Below, one piece after another: positions 38,799 to 48,222 of a DNA stretch of 64,000 bases. Source of the stretch: RGIG6353 sp045653035 (lineage in GTDB: Bacteria > Bacillota > Clostridia > Oscillospirales > SIG627). How positions within the stretch are numbered: position 1 is the first letter of the stretch; each line of letters begins with the position of its first letter. Where the stretch lies: contig JAZOLO010000016.1 of the NCBI GenBank assembly GCA_045653035.1, positions 222,755 to 286,754 on the forward strand, in the 5' to 3' direction. The notes below the pieces were generated by a model that saw only the letters and a program-made list of their open reading frames with translations, was not told the DNA's origin and ran no database searches. The translations under genes and the position numbers were made by a program.

Positions 38799-40226
38799 CT
38801 ATGCTCTTGAATAAATCATGTTCATCTGGTTGAATTTACTTGTATCTACCGATTTTATTTGCTCCTCTGTTACTCTGAAGGCCCAGTTGTTCTCGGCTTT
38901 TCCTGGGGTATTCAGTCTTGTGTCACTTCCAAAATGCAAAATATCCTGTATAGGAAATATGACGAGTCCTGCTGAGCTGGCAAGCATTTCACGCATTATT
39001 ACATCATAGCACGTATCCCGATTATGTCCTGTGTGACCAAAGTAATAAAAAAGCCTTTTCCGCATATTTTCTTCAAGCTCCCATATAAATCCGAGAAGAG
39101 TGTTGTTATCGTGAGTGCCTGTGTAGACTACCGAGTTGTTTTCGTAATTGTGGGGGAGGTGAGGGGAGTCGACGCTTCCCATAAAGCCGAATTGCAAAAC
39201 TCTCATACCGGGAAATCCACTGTCAAGAAGCAGCTTTTTCACTTTTGGAGTAATGTCGCCAAGGTCTTCTGCAATTATCAGCTTGTTCTCCGCTACCTTC
39301 TTTATTTCACGTATAAACGGTATCCCCGGTCCTTTTACCCATTTCCCCTTTTTTGCTGTGGTTTCTTTTGAGGGGATTGCGAAAAAAGACTCTAATCCTC
39401 TGAAATGGTCTATTCTTACCCCGTCGAAAAGCTCACACATAAATTCCATTCTGTCCCGCCACCATTTGTAGGAGTCCTTCTTCATTTCAGGCCAGTTGTA
39501 AAGTGGATTGCCCCAAAGCTGACCGTCAGAACTGAAATAGTCGGGGGGCACACCTGCAACAGAGGTTGGCTGATGCTTTTTGTCCAGCAGAAAAAGATCC
39601 GGATTTTCCCATACGTCTGCAGAGTCGAGAGAAACGTAAATCGGAATATCGCCTATTATCTGTATGCCTCTTTTATTTGCGTACTCCTTTGTTTCACACC
39701 ACTGCTTGAAGAAAATATACTCGGTGAATTGCCGAAGCCTGTATTCTTCCCAGTCTATGAGTGTAGAATCCCATTCCTGCCACGGCTTTCCGTTGTTTGC
39801 TTTCCTTCTCGCCATAAATTCACAGTATTTTTGCGAATAAGTGTGATTTTCAAAAAAGCTTTTAGCTTCACTTAAGTCAAAGCGCTCTGATGCCCTTTTC
39901 AAAAGCTCAAGACGCTCGCCTTTCCTCTCGAACTCGCAAAGATACGGGCTTTTTTCTCTTGCACCCTCCAACTCTTTTTCTGTCAGAAATCCCTCGTCAA
40001 AAAGCTTTTTAAGGTCTATAAATAAAGGATTTAAGCTGAATGCTGAATAAGATTTGTATGGGGAATTGTATTCATCCGTGACACAAAAGGGAAGTACCTG
40101 CCAAAAAGAAAATCCCCCATCACACAAAAAATCCACAAACCGTTCAGCACTTTCTCCAAGCGACCCGTACCCATATCCTCCCCACAAGGAGGACACGTGC
40201 ATGAGCACACCGCTTGCTCTTTTCAT
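38799..40226 (-). CDS. malQ: 4-alpha-glucanotransferase (amylomaltase)
   Basis: A 475-residue GH77 enzyme that transfers glucan segments between maltooligosaccharides. GVLMHVSSLWGGYGYGSLG opens the barrel; the nucleophile aspartate lies in GVRIDHFRG near 273, the acid/base glutamate in IIAEDLGDITP near 325, and the third carboxylate in GTHDNNT near 375. It is monocistronic and lies just left of the start of the exopolysaccharide cluster, transcribed away from it. Confidence 0.95.
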   Translation of the reverse strand: MKRASGVLMHVSSLWGGYGYGSLGESAERFVDFLCDGGFSFWQVLPFCVTDEYNSPYKSYSAFSLNPLFIDLKKLFDEGFLTEKELEGAREKSPYLCEFERKGERLELLKRASERFDLSEAKSFFENHTYSQKYCEFMARRKANNGKPWQEWDSTLIDWEEYRLRQFTEYIFFKQWCETKEYANKRGIQIIGDIPIYVSLDSADVWENPDLFLLDKKHQPTSVAGVPPDYFSSDGQLWGNPLYNWPEMKKDSYKWWRDRMEFMCELFDGVRIDHFRGLESFFAIPSKETTAKKGKWVKGPGIPFIREIKKVAENKLIIAEDLGDITPKVKKLLLDSGFPGMRVLQFGFMGSVDSPHLPHNYENNSVVYTGTHDNNTLLGFIWELEENMRKRLFYYFGHTGHNRDTCYDVIMREMLASSAGLVIFPIQDILHFGSDTRLNTPGKAENNWAFRVTEEQIKSVDTSKFNQMNMIYSRA

Positions 40227-40318
40227 AATCTATCTTCCTTTCGCAGTGTTATTATAAGACACTATCAAATAGTCTACGCTCTAAAGTTTTAAATATGAAC
40301 AACTGTTCTAAAATTTAT

Positions 40319-40347
40319 TTGACTTTTATAATTTTGTGTGCTATCAT
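40319..40347 (+). promoter_or_regulatory. Promoter of the exopolysaccharide cluster
   Basis: TTGACT (40319-40324), a 17-bp spacer and TATCAT (40342-40347), 63 bp before the aminotransferase ATG. Confidence 0.55.
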
Positions 40348-40410
40348 AATATTATCTTTAAGTAGAAAATAGTTTTTTTGTGCGAAAAACGAAAGGGCGG
40401 AATAAAAGAA

Positions 40411-41679
40411 ATGTTTATAAATTCTTCAAAAATAACACCGTTCGACAAAAAAATATGGCTTGCAACCCCTACAATGCATGGAGAAGAAATTAAGTACGTC
40501 AGACTCGCTTACGAAACAAACTGGATGTCTACAGTGGGTGAAAACATCAATGAGGTTGAAAAACAGATTTGCGAAAAAATCGGATGTAAGTACGCGGTAG
40601 CTCTTTCTTGCGGAACGTCGGCACTTCACCTTGCAGTAAAGCTTGCAGGGGTGAAGGCAGGAGACAACGTTTTCTGTACCGACATGACCTTTGCCGCAAC
40701 AGTCAATGCCGTAATGTATGAAAAAGCAAATCTTATTTTTATTGATACCGAATACGATACCTGGAATATGGACCCTGTGGCACTTGAAAAGGCGTTTGAG
40801 CTTTATCCCGACACAAAGGCGATAATAGTTGCAAACCTTTACGGAACTCCCGCAAAGTTTGATGAAATCTGTGCTATTGCGAAAAAGCACGGTGCAGTGA
40901 TAATAGAAGATGCCGCTGAGTCTCTCGGTGCAACGTATAAAGGACAACAGACAGGCTCCTTCGGTGACTTTAATGCCATTTCTTTTAACGGCAATAAGAT
41001 TATTACAGGTTCTTCTGGCGGAATGCTTCTGACCGATGACCCCGATGCCGCAAACAAGGCACGCAAATGGTCTACTCAAAGCCGTGAAAACGCTCCTTGG
41101 TATCAGCATGAGGAGGTAGGCTACAACTACCGTATGAGCAACGTCATAGCAGGTGTTGTAAGAGGACAGATACCTTACCTTAAAGACCATATCGCAAGAA
41201 AAAAAGAGATATATGACAGATACAAAGAGGGCTTTAAGGATTTGCCTGTAACTATGAATCCGTATGACGAGAAAACAATGGTTCCGAATTTCTGGCTCTC
41301 ATGTATACTTATTAACGAGGACGCAATGTGCCGTCAGGTAAGAGGAGAGGCGGAGGCACTTTATAACGCCGAGCAAGGGAAGACTTGCCCCACAGAAATT
41401 CTTGACACTCTTGCAAGCTTTAATGCAGAGGGCAGACCTATCTGGAAGCCCATGCACATGCAGCCGATTTACAGAATGAATCCCTTTGTAACACGTGAAG
41501 GTGACGGCAGAGCAAAAACCAATGCATACATCAAGGGCGGAAGCGTAGGACACGACGGAAAGCCCCTTGACGTTGGAATGGATATCTTCCACAGAGGTCT
41601 TTGTCTTCCCAGTGATATTGCAATGACTGAGGAAGAACAAAGAAAGATTATAGATATTATAAAAGCTTGTTTTGCATGA
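40411..41679 (+). CDS. DegT/DnrJ/EryC1/StrS-family sugar aminotransferase
   Basis: A 422-residue PLP aminotransferase acting on keto-sugar nucleotides. The PLP lysine is Lys196 in SFNGNKIITG; GTSALHLAV near 68 and EDAAESLGA near 166 contact the cofactor. The sequence looks closest to the PglE/LegC group (UDP-4-keto to 4-amino sugars), and it directly precedes a PglC-type transferase, suggesting a bacillosamine-like or other amino sugar at the reducing end. No matching 4,6-dehydratase is in the window. The start is the ATG at 40411; an upstream TTG is not supported. Confidence 0.88.
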   Translation: MFINSSKITPFDKKIWLATPTMHGEEIKYVRLAYETNWMSTVGENINEVEKQICEKIGCKYAVALSCGTSALHLAVKLAGVKAGDNVFCTDMTFAATVNAVMYEKANLIFIDTEYDTWNMDPVALEKAFELYPDTKAIIVANLYGTPAKFDEICAIAKKHGAVIIEDAAESLGATYKGQQTGSFGDFNAISFNGNKIITGSSGGMLLTDDPDAANKARKWSTQSRENAPWYQHEEVGYNYRMSNVIAGVVRGQIPYLKDHIARKKEIYDRYKEGFKDLPVTMNPYDEKTMVPNFWLSCILINEDAMCRQVRGEAEALYNAEQGKTCPTEILDTLASFNAEGRPIWKPMHMQPIYRMNPFVTREGDGRAKTNAYIKGGSVGHDGKPLDVGMDIFHRGLCLPSDIAMTEEEQRKIIDIIKACFA

Positions 41680-41686
41680 GGAGCTT

Positions 41687-42382
41687 ATGTACATAAAATT
41701 TTTTAAGAGGTTTTTGGACTTTGTACTGTCGTTTATGGCACTTGCAGTCCTTTCTCCAGTTTTACTGATACTCATAATAGTCGGTGCTATTGCAATGAAG
41801 GGGAATCCCTTCTTTACACAGCCTAGACCCGGTAAAAAGGACAAAAACGGAAATGAAAAGATATTTAAACTGATAAAATTCCGCACAATGTCAAACGCAA
41901 AGGACAAAGACGGAAGTCTTCTGCCCGATGACGTAAGACTAAATAAATACGGCAGACTCCTTCGTTCAACGTCCCTTGACGAGCTTCCCGAGCTTTTGAA
42001 TATTCTAGTTGGCGATATGTCAATTGTCGGCCCCAGACCTCAGCTTGTAAGAGATATGACCTTTATGTCGGAGGAAGAAAGACGTCGCCACGACGTACGC
42101 CCGGGACTTACGGGACTTGCCCAAGTGAACGGACGAAATAATATTACGTGGGAACAGAAGTTTGAATACGACCTTGAATACATAGACGAAGGCATTACTT
42201 TTATTGGTGACGTTAGCCTTATACTCCAAACCGTTGGCAAGGTACTGAAAAGAGCAGACATTGAACGCGAAGGCACTGCCTCCGATATCGACTTCGGCGA
42301 TTGGCTGATGCAGGAGGGCAAAGTAGATGCCGAAACCTATGCCGAAAAGCAAAAACAAGCCAAAGAACTTATGAGGGTGTAA
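41687..42382 (+). CDS. Phosphoglycosyl transferase (PglC/WcaJ-type sugar transferase)
   Basis: A 231-residue monotopic membrane enzyme that puts the first sugar-phosphate on undecaprenyl phosphate. One N-terminal reentrant hydrophobic segment (about 9-32), KLIKFRTM near 62, and DELPELLNILVGDMSIVGPRP near 90-110 are the family hallmarks, followed by RPGLTGLAQVNGR. It is the short form, lacking the N-terminal WbaP domains. The start has GAGGAG overlapping the previous gene's stop. It begins the assembly of the repeat unit in this cluster. Confidence 0.93.
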   Translation: MYIKFFKRFLDFVLSFMALAVLSPVLLILIIVGAIAMKGNPFFTQPRPGKKDKNGNEKIFKLIKFRTMSNAKDKDGSLLPDDVRLNKYGRLLRSTSLDELPELLNILVGDMSIVGPRPQLVRDMTFMSEEERRRHDVRPGLTGLAQVNGRNNITWEQKFEYDLEYIDEGITFIGDVSLILQTVGKVLKRADIEREGTASDIDFGDWLMQEGKVDAETYAEKQKQAKELMRV

Positions 42383-42385
42383 AAG

Positions 42386-43207
42386 ATGGAAATTGAAGGT
42401 TGGAAATATTATAATCACGCGGCTATACCCACAACGGCACCTCATGAAAATCCCGATTTGTCACCCGTAGAAGATGGAAGTATATGGAAAATAGATGGTA
42501 GAACACCGCTACTTGCAAGATGGACTACGGATTTTGATTGCGGATATGAAACAAACTGGTGGTATGTGATTAAAGAAGGTCCATTTGATTTGGAAGAATT
42601 ACCATCAAAAGAGAGAAAAAGTATTCGTCAAGCCTTAAAGAAAAGTTATGCAAAGAAAATAAATTTTGAAGATTATGTAGACGATTTGTATTTTTGCTAT
42701 ATGTCAGCACACGAAAAATATAAAAACGCCGATAATAAGACAACGAAAGAATCTTTTGTGCCAGCAACAAAAGATACTATTGAATATTGGGGTGCTTTTG
42801 ATTTTGAATCCGACAAACTTATCGGATACATGACGGTACTTCCTTATAATGCCTATGCAGAAATTCAAAGTGCAAAATTTGATCCAGATTATTTCAAGCA
42901 ACAGGCATCAGATACGTTATACTTTACAGTTTTGGATTACTACTTGAACGAATGCAAAAAAAAATATATATGTTCAGGGTCACGTAATGTTAATCACAAA
43001 ACGGGTACTCAAGAGTACAAAATAAGACGATTTGGATATAAAAAAGCGTATTGCAATTTGAATGTTAAATATAATCCAAAAGTCAAAATAATGGTAAAAG
43101 TATTATACTTTTTCAGAAAGTTTTTGAGAAAACTTGATAACATTACTTTATTTCATCAAATCAATGGAGTTTTGCTGATGGAAGAAATTGTGAGGAATAA
43201 TAAGTGA
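42386..43207 (+). CDS. Putative GNAT/FemAB-like acyltransferase, family not recognised
   Basis: A 273-residue cytoplasmic protein. I do not recognise a named family. The central part (FDFESDKLIGYMTVLPYNAYAEIQSAKFDPDY, then DTLYFTVLDYYLNECKKKYICSGSRNV) has the layout of an acyl-CoA N-acyltransferase fold, where a small-residue-rich beta bulge is followed by a helix and a surface-exposed tail. Base composition turns clearly AT-rich here compared with the two genes upstream. It is 3 bp downstream of the phosphoglycosyl transferase and overlaps the GT2 gene, so a role in acylating the first sugar is plausible but unproven. Confidence 0.5.
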   Translation: MEIEGWKYYNHAAIPTTAPHENPDLSPVEDGSIWKIDGRTPLLARWTTDFDCGYETNWWYVIKEGPFDLEELPSKERKSIRQALKKSYAKKINFEDYVDDLYFCYMSAHEKYKNADNKTTKESFVPATKDTIEYWGAFDFESDKLIGYMTVLPYNAYAEIQSAKFDPDYFKQQASDTLYFTVLDYYLNECKKKYICSGSRNVNHKTGTQEYKIRRFGYKKAYCNLNVKYNPKVKIMVKVLYFFRKFLRKLDNITLFHQINGVLLMEEIVRNNK

Positions 43208-44061
43208 ACAATCTTGTTTCAAAAATAATGCCATCGTATAATACGGTAAAATATAGTGTTCTTATGTCACTTTATGTAAAAGAAAAGCCTGAATACTTAA
43301 GGCTGGCTGTTGACAGCATGATAAGTCAGACGGTATCTCCCGATGAAATAGTTATTGTTGAGGACGGGCCGTTGAATGATGAGCTTTATTGTGTTATTGA
43401 TGAATATAAAGAGCACTACCCCAATTTATTCAATATTGTTGTAAATGAAAAGAATATAGGCTTGGGGTTAGCTTTGAACGAAGGCTTGAAGGTATGCAGA
43501 AATGAACTTGTAGCACGTATGGACACGGATGATATTTCAAAACCTGAACGCTGTGAAAAACAGCTTAAGCTTTTTGAAGATAAACCTGAGCTTAGTATAG
43601 TAGGCTCCTTTGTAGCTGAGTTTTACTCCACTCCTGAAGAAGTGGTTTCTGTTCGTGCTGTTCCAGAGAAGCACGAGGATATTTATAACTTTGCTAAAAA
43701 GCGAAGTGCATTTAATCATCCTGCAGTAATGTATAGAAAAAGTAAGGTGCTGGAAAACGGAGGATATTCGGATTTAAGAAGAAATCAGGACGTTGACCTT
43801 TTCGGCAGAATGTTATTTAGCGGTTGCAGGGCAGAAAACATAGGAGAATCGCTATTGTGGTTCCGTTCAAACGATGCTTTGGCAAAGCGCCGCAAAAGTT
43901 GGGAGAACACCAAGAGCTATATAGATACCATTAAGCGTTTTTGGAAAATGGGATATGCAAGCTTTGGTGATTATGTTTTGATTGCGGTAGCACAGACAGG
44001 AATGTTCTTAATGCCTGTGAAGTTGCAACATTGGGTTTATAAAACTTTTTTGAGAAAGTGA
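43204..44061 (+). CDS. Family 2 glycosyltransferase
   Basis: A 285-residue GT2 enzyme. KYSVLMSLYVKEKPEYLRLAVDSMISQTVSPDEIVIVEDGP opens the GT-A fold; the DXD-type motif RMDTDDIS is at about 101-108; RNQDVDLFGRML near 196 supplies the catalytic base region. The amylovoran AmsE-like subgroup is the closest by eye. It should add the second sugar to the lipid-linked unit. It starts in a 4-bp overlap with the previous gene. Confidence 0.88.
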   Translation: MNNLVSKIMPSYNTVKYSVLMSLYVKEKPEYLRLAVDSMISQTVSPDEIVIVEDGPLNDELYCVIDEYKEHYPNLFNIVVNEKNIGLGLALNEGLKVCRNELVARMDTDDISKPERCEKQLKLFEDKPELSIVGSFVAEFYSTPEEVVSVRAVPEKHEDIYNFAKKRSAFNHPAVMYRKSKVLENGGYSDLRRNQDVDLFGRMLFSGCRAENIGESLLWFRSNDALAKRRKSWENTKSYIDTIKRFWKMGYASFGDYVLIAVAQTGMFLMPVKLQHWVYKTFLRK

Positions 44062-44142
44062 GAAAATATCATTTTAAAAACAATGAACTAAGTAAAGGTG
44101 AATCACACCATATATTTATGATACTTGATCTTGTTGTACTTT

Positions 44143-44171
44143 TTGGCAAATAGAACTTATATAGTTATCAT
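44143..44171 (+). promoter_or_regulatory. Internal promoter in the exopolysaccharide cluster
   Basis: TTGGCA (44143-44148), a 17-bp spacer and TATCAT (44166-44171), in the 144-bp gap before the first GT4 gene. Confidence 0.5.
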
Positions 44172-44205
44172 TTGGTAAAGGATATAATATAAAAAGAGTG
44201 AAAGC

Positions 44206-45297
44206 ATGAAAAAATGTATTTTGTTAATTCCCAGAATGTGTGGTGGCGGTGCTGAGCGCGTTATGGCGACCATTGCCAACAATTTGTGCCGAGAGCACGA
44301 AGTACATATTGTTACAATGACTGACGCCGAGAGCTTCTATGCCCTTGATGAAAGGGTCAAGATTACGGGACTCGGTCAGAACGTTAACCGCAAGAACAAG
44401 ATTACCTTGCTGTTTACAAAGGCAATGGGCGGTATTAAAATCTTTTTTTCCTTGAAGAGGAAGATAAAAAAAGAGAAGCCGGATGTAGTTCTCTCTTTCT
44501 TGGAAGCTGCGAACATAATGGCGCTCCTTTTGAAAATGTTTGGCAGAAGATTTCGTCTTGTGGTGTCGGAACGTTGTGATCCCAACGAGAGAGGTTTTGG
44601 AAATCGCTTTTTTGAAAAGCATTTTTACCACAAGGCAGATGTCATCGTTTGCCAGAGCAAAAAGGTAATGGAATTCTTCAAGGAAAAACACCGAAAAAAG
44701 ATGGTGGTAATTCCAAATCCTATTGCGGCAAGTGCCATTCCCGAGCGCTTCGAAGGGAAAAGACGGCATACGGTGGTCGGTGTGGGACGGCTTTTTAATC
44801 AGAAAAATTTTGAAATGCTTATATCAGCTTTTGCATCTCTTCCCGAAAGGTTTTCTGACTACACCCTTGAAATTTACGGAGGCGGCCCTTTGGAGGGAAA
44901 ACTGCAAAGCTTAATTGATGAGAAAGGGCTTTCAGAGCGTGCGAAGCTTATGGGCGTGAAGAAGAACGTTATGCACTATATTTCCGACGTGGTACTTTAC
45001 GTAATGAGCTCTAATTACGAGGGCTTTCCAAACGCTCTTGCCGAAGCCATGGCAACGGGACTTCCAGTTATTTCTACAGATTTTTCTACGGGTGTTGCTG
45101 GAGATATAGTAAAAGCGGAAAACGGTATTGTGATTCCTGTCCGTGACGAAAAGGCACTCGCTCTTGCTATGGAAAAAATGCTTTCCGAGGAAGAAAAGTG
45201 GGAGCAAATGAGCATTGAAAACAGAAAGCTTCTTGATACCCTTTCCGAGAATAACGTAATGGAAATGTGGGTTCAGGTTCTGAATCTTAGCAAATAA
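44206..45297 (+). CDS. Family 4 glycosyltransferase (first of three)
   Basis: A 363-residue GT4/GT-B enzyme. The N-terminal GGGAERVMATIANNL motif (14-28) and the C-terminal donor site YEGFPNALAEAMATGLPV with the E(x7)E pattern near 272-290 are clear. It starts the alternating series GT4-ATPgrasp-GT4-ATPgrasp-GT4. It is separated by 20 bp from the following TupA-like gene. Confidence 0.9.
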   Translation: MKKCILLIPRMCGGGAERVMATIANNLCREHEVHIVTMTDAESFYALDERVKITGLGQNVNRKNKITLLFTKAMGGIKIFFSLKRKIKKEKPDVVLSFLEAANIMALLLKMFGRRFRLVVSERCDPNERGFGNRFFEKHFYHKADVIVCQSKKVMEFFKEKHRKKMVVIPNPIAASAIPERFEGKRRHTVVGVGRLFNQKNFEMLISAFASLPERFSDYTLEIYGGGPLEGKLQSLIDEKGLSERAKLMGVKKNVMHYISDVVLYVMSSNYEGFPNALAEAMATGLPVISTDFSTGVAGDIVKAENGIVIPVRDEKALALAMEKMLSEEEKWEQMSIENRKLLDTLSENNVMEMWVQVLNLSK

Positions 45298-45317
45298 AGT
45301 TATTAGAGGTATTTTGG

Positions 45318-46220
45318 ATGAACCAGACAATAAAAGAAATAGGTAAAAAGGTAGTTTCCTTGATTCCCACGAAAATGTGGCTCTCTTATCGTTTTAAGAA
45401 AAAAATGGGCTATCCGATGGACTGGAAGAATCCTAAAACGTACAACCAAAAGCTTCAGTGGCTAAAGGTATATGACAGAAATCCTCTCTATACTACACTG
45501 GTGGATAAATATGAAGTGAAGAAGTACGTTGCAGAGAAGATAGGTGAAGAGCATATTATTCCCACTCTTGGTGTATGGGAAAAATTCGATGATATTGATT
45601 TCGATTCTCTGCCTGAGCAGTTCGTATTAAAATGCACCCATGACTCGGGCGGTCTTGTTATTGTAAGAGATAAGGCAAAGCTTGATAAAGCAGCGGCAAG
45701 AAAGATGTTTAAGATAGCCCTCAATCGAAATCCCTATGACGTTTCACGCGAGTGGCCATATAAAAACGTAAAACCGCGTATTATTGCAGAAGAGTATATG
45801 GAGGATGAGAATGAGGCAAAAGGATTGACGGATTATAAGTTTTTCTGCTTTGGCGGAGAGGCGAAAATGATTTACGTTTCCCAAGGTCTTGAGGATCATT
45901 CTACGCCATCAATATCTTTTTATGATATGCAAGGAAAAGAAATGCCTTTCCATCGAAGCGATTTTAAGCCGATGATGGCAGGATTCCAAATGCCTGAAAA
46001 CTTTGACCAAATGACTGAAGTTGCAAACACACTTGCCGCAGAGATCAACTGCCCTTTTTCAAGAGTTGATTTATATTCTGTGAATGGCAAGATCTATTTT
46101 TCGGAAATTACTTTCTTCCCTTGTGGCGGAATGCTCCCATTCGAGCCCAAAGAATGGGATTATACCTTTGGTGATTCGATTAAACTGCCGGAAAAGGAAA
46201 AGCAAGAGGAATATTTATGA
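45318..46220 (+). CDS. TupA-like ATP-grasp protein (first of two)
   Basis: A 300-residue ATP-grasp protein of the TupA family. It begins with NPKTYNQKLQWLKVYDRNP and has VLKCTHDSGGLVIVRDK near 107-123, YKFFCFGGEAK near 170 and GGMLPFEPKEWD at the end; these are characteristic. Teichuronopeptide synthesis protein TupA of Bacillus gives the name, and an amide ligase attaching an amino acid to a uronic acid is the expected chemistry. It overlaps the next GT4 gene by 4 bp and is clearly paralogous to the protein at 47301. Confidence 0.88.
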   Translation: MNQTIKEIGKKVVSLIPTKMWLSYRFKKKMGYPMDWKNPKTYNQKLQWLKVYDRNPLYTTLVDKYEVKKYVAEKIGEEHIIPTLGVWEKFDDIDFDSLPEQFVLKCTHDSGGLVIVRDKAKLDKAAARKMFKIALNRNPYDVSREWPYKNVKPRIIAEEYMEDENEAKGLTDYKFFCFGGEAKMIYVSQGLEDHSTPSISFYDMQGKEMPFHRSDFKPMMAGFQMPENFDQMTEVANTLAAEINCPFSRVDLYSVNGKIYFSEITFFPCGGMLPFEPKEWDYTFGDSIKLPEKEKQEEYL

Positions 46221-47299
46221 AAATAACAATTTTTATCAGCTCTCTTTCCGGTGGCGGTGCTGAACGAGTGACTTGCAATTTGGCAAACCACCTATCTGAT
46301 TTTGGTCACGATGTGGAGGTATTGACAATGGGAGATACTGTGGCGGCTGAGCCGTTACGGGAGAGTGTGAAATATGTGCCTCTCTTGTTGAATGAGGAAA
46401 AACACAATTTTCTTGTTAATAATGCCAAAAGATTATTTCGTTTGTCTCGGTATATGAAAAAACAATCTGTTGATGCCTATGTGGTAATGCTACCCGCGAC
46501 AACCGAATTGATGTTGCGACTTTCAGGCTTAACAAAAGCACCGATTATTATGTCGGAACGTGCTGATCCTAAGGTTTACAGTAAAAAGACTCAAAAGGCT
46601 TTAATAAAAGCATGTAGAAAAGTTGACGGTGTTGTTTTTCAGACAGAAGAAGTACGTGCTTGGTATGAGCCTTATTTGAAGAATGTTTCGCATAACATCA
46701 TTCCCAATGCTATCAATCCCTCCTTTATTCGGAAGCCTTATGAGGGCGAGAGGGAAATGGTGATCGTTGGTGCGGGAAGGCTGAGTGGTCAGAAAAATTT
46801 TTCTCTGCTGATTTCTTCTTTCGCAAGAATCGCGAAAAAATTTCCGGAGTATAAGCTTGTGATCTACGGTAAGGGCAGTCTTTTGGAACATTTACAGAAT
46901 TTAGCAAAAGAAAAGGGCGTGGGAGACAGAGTGGAATTTCCGGGGTACGTGCCCGACATGCCAGAAAGACTTGAAAAGGCAAGTATGTTTGTCCTTTCCT
47001 CCGACTACGAGGGAATGCCTAACGCCTTGATGGAAGCAATGTCACTTGGTATACCGTGTGTGTCCACCGATTGTGGCGGTGGGGGTGCGAGATTTCTAAT
47101 AGAGGACGGCGAAAACGGACTTCTTGTTCCCCAGAATGATGAAGAAAAAATGGCAGAGGCTATGGAGCAAATACTCTCCGACGAGGCTTTTGCAAAAAAA
47201 ATTGGAACAAATGCACGTGAATTACAAGAAACACTCGCACCCGAAAAGATATATGGGGAGTGGGAAAAGTTTATTTTGAAGGTGATAGGGGAGAAATGA
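46217..47299 (+). CDS. Family 4 glycosyltransferase (second of three)
   Basis: A 360-residue GT4 enzyme with N-terminal SSLSGGGAERVTCNLANHL (8-26) and C-terminal SSDYEGMPNALMEAMSLGIP near 258-277. It is in 4-bp overlap with the preceding TupA-like gene and 1 bp from the following one. It differs enough from the other two GT4 proteins to suggest a different acceptor or linkage. Confidence 0.9.
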   Translation: MKITIFISSLSGGGAERVTCNLANHLSDFGHDVEVLTMGDTVAAEPLRESVKYVPLLLNEEKHNFLVNNAKRLFRLSRYMKKQSVDAYVVMLPATTELMLRLSGLTKAPIIMSERADPKVYSKKTQKALIKACRKVDGVVFQTEEVRAWYEPYLKNVSHNIIPNAINPSFIRKPYEGEREMVIVGAGRLSGQKNFSLLISSFARIAKKFPEYKLVIYGKGSLLEHLQNLAKEKGVGDRVEFPGYVPDMPERLEKASMFVLSSDYEGMPNALMEAMSLGIPCVSTDCGGGGARFLIEDGENGLLVPQNDEEKMAEAMEQILSDEAFAKKIGTNARELQETLAPEKIYGEWEKFILKVIGEK

Positions 47300-47300
47300 T

Positions 47301-48221
47301 ATGTCTTTAATAAAAAAAGTTAAAAGATACATAGCGCACCCAACACGTCTGATAATCCGTTTGGGTAAAAACTCGTTTTTAAAGAAAATGAGTGACGAGA
47401 AATATCTGAAGCTGATTTTTAAAGAACGCATGGGATATCCTTTGAATCTTGAAAATCCCAAAACCTTTAATGAAAAATTGCAATGGCTTAAAGTTTACAA
47501 TCGTCGACCCGAATACACTGCCATGGTGGATAAATATGAAGCGAAGCTGTACGTTTCTGAGAAGATTGGAGAGGAATATATTATTCCTACACTTGGCGTT
47601 TGGGAAAGCTTCGATGAAATTGATTTTGATGCACTACCCAATGAGTTTGTACTCAAGTGTACCCATGACAGTGGGGGGCTTGTAATCTGCCGTGACAAGA
47701 CAAAGCTTGACAAAAAAAAGGCAAGAGAGAAGATAGAAAAAAGCCTTAAAAGAAATTACTATTGGAACAGCCGCGAATGGCCTTACAAAGACGTTAAGCC
47801 TCGTATTATTGCAGAAAAATATATGGAGGACAGTGCGACACAGGAACTCAGGGACTATAAGTTTTTTTGTTTTAACGGCGAGATGAAGGTTATGTTTATC
47901 GCGTCTGAGCGATACAACGAAACAACCGAAACACGCTTCGACTTTTTTGACCGAGAGTTTCAGCATCTTGATTTTCGTAACGGTCATCCGAATGCAGATG
48001 TTCCTCCTAAGAAGCCTGAGAAATTTGAAGAAATGTGTGTGCTTGCCGAGAAGCTAGCGGGTGAAATTCCGCTTCTTCGTGTAGATTTCTATGAGGTGAA
48101 TGGAAAGGTTTATTTTGGAGAATTAACCTTTTCTCACTGGGGCGGAATGATGCCATTTGAGCCAAAGGAGTGGGATGAAAAGCTTGGTGGCTTCATAAAA
48201 CTACCCAATAAGGAGAGCTAA
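47301..48221 (+). CDS. TupA-like ATP-grasp protein (second of two)
   Basis: A 306-residue paralogue of the protein at 45318. It shares NPKTFNEKLQWLKVYNRRP, VLKCTHDSGGLVICRDK, SREWPYKDVKPRIIAEKYME and the terminal GGMMPFEPKEWD, with a somewhat longer N-terminus. The ATP-grasp metal residues appear intact in both, so neither looks inactive. It lies 1 bp after one GT4 gene and 1 bp before the next; the tight alternation argues that each ATP-grasp acts on a sugar placed by an adjacent glycosyltransferase. Confidence 0.88.
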   Translation: MSLIKKVKRYIAHPTRLIIRLGKNSFLKKMSDEKYLKLIFKERMGYPLNLENPKTFNEKLQWLKVYNRRPEYTAMVDKYEAKLYVSEKIGEEYIIPTLGVWESFDEIDFDALPNEFVLKCTHDSGGLVICRDKTKLDKKKAREKIEKSLKRNYYWNSREWPYKDVKPRIIAEKYMEDSATQELRDYKFFCFNGEMKVMFIASERYNETTETRFDFFDREFQHLDFRNGHPNADVPPKKPEKFEEMCVLAEKLAGEIPLLRVDFYEVNGKVYFGELTFSHWGGMMPFEPKEWDEKLGGFIKLPNKES

Positions 48222-48222
48222 T

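Noticed and set aside
40426..41190. A 254-codon minus-strand frame within the sugar aminotransferase gene
   Set aside because: Shadow of the conserved PLP enzyme; no start signal and a low-complexity Cys/Val-rich product.
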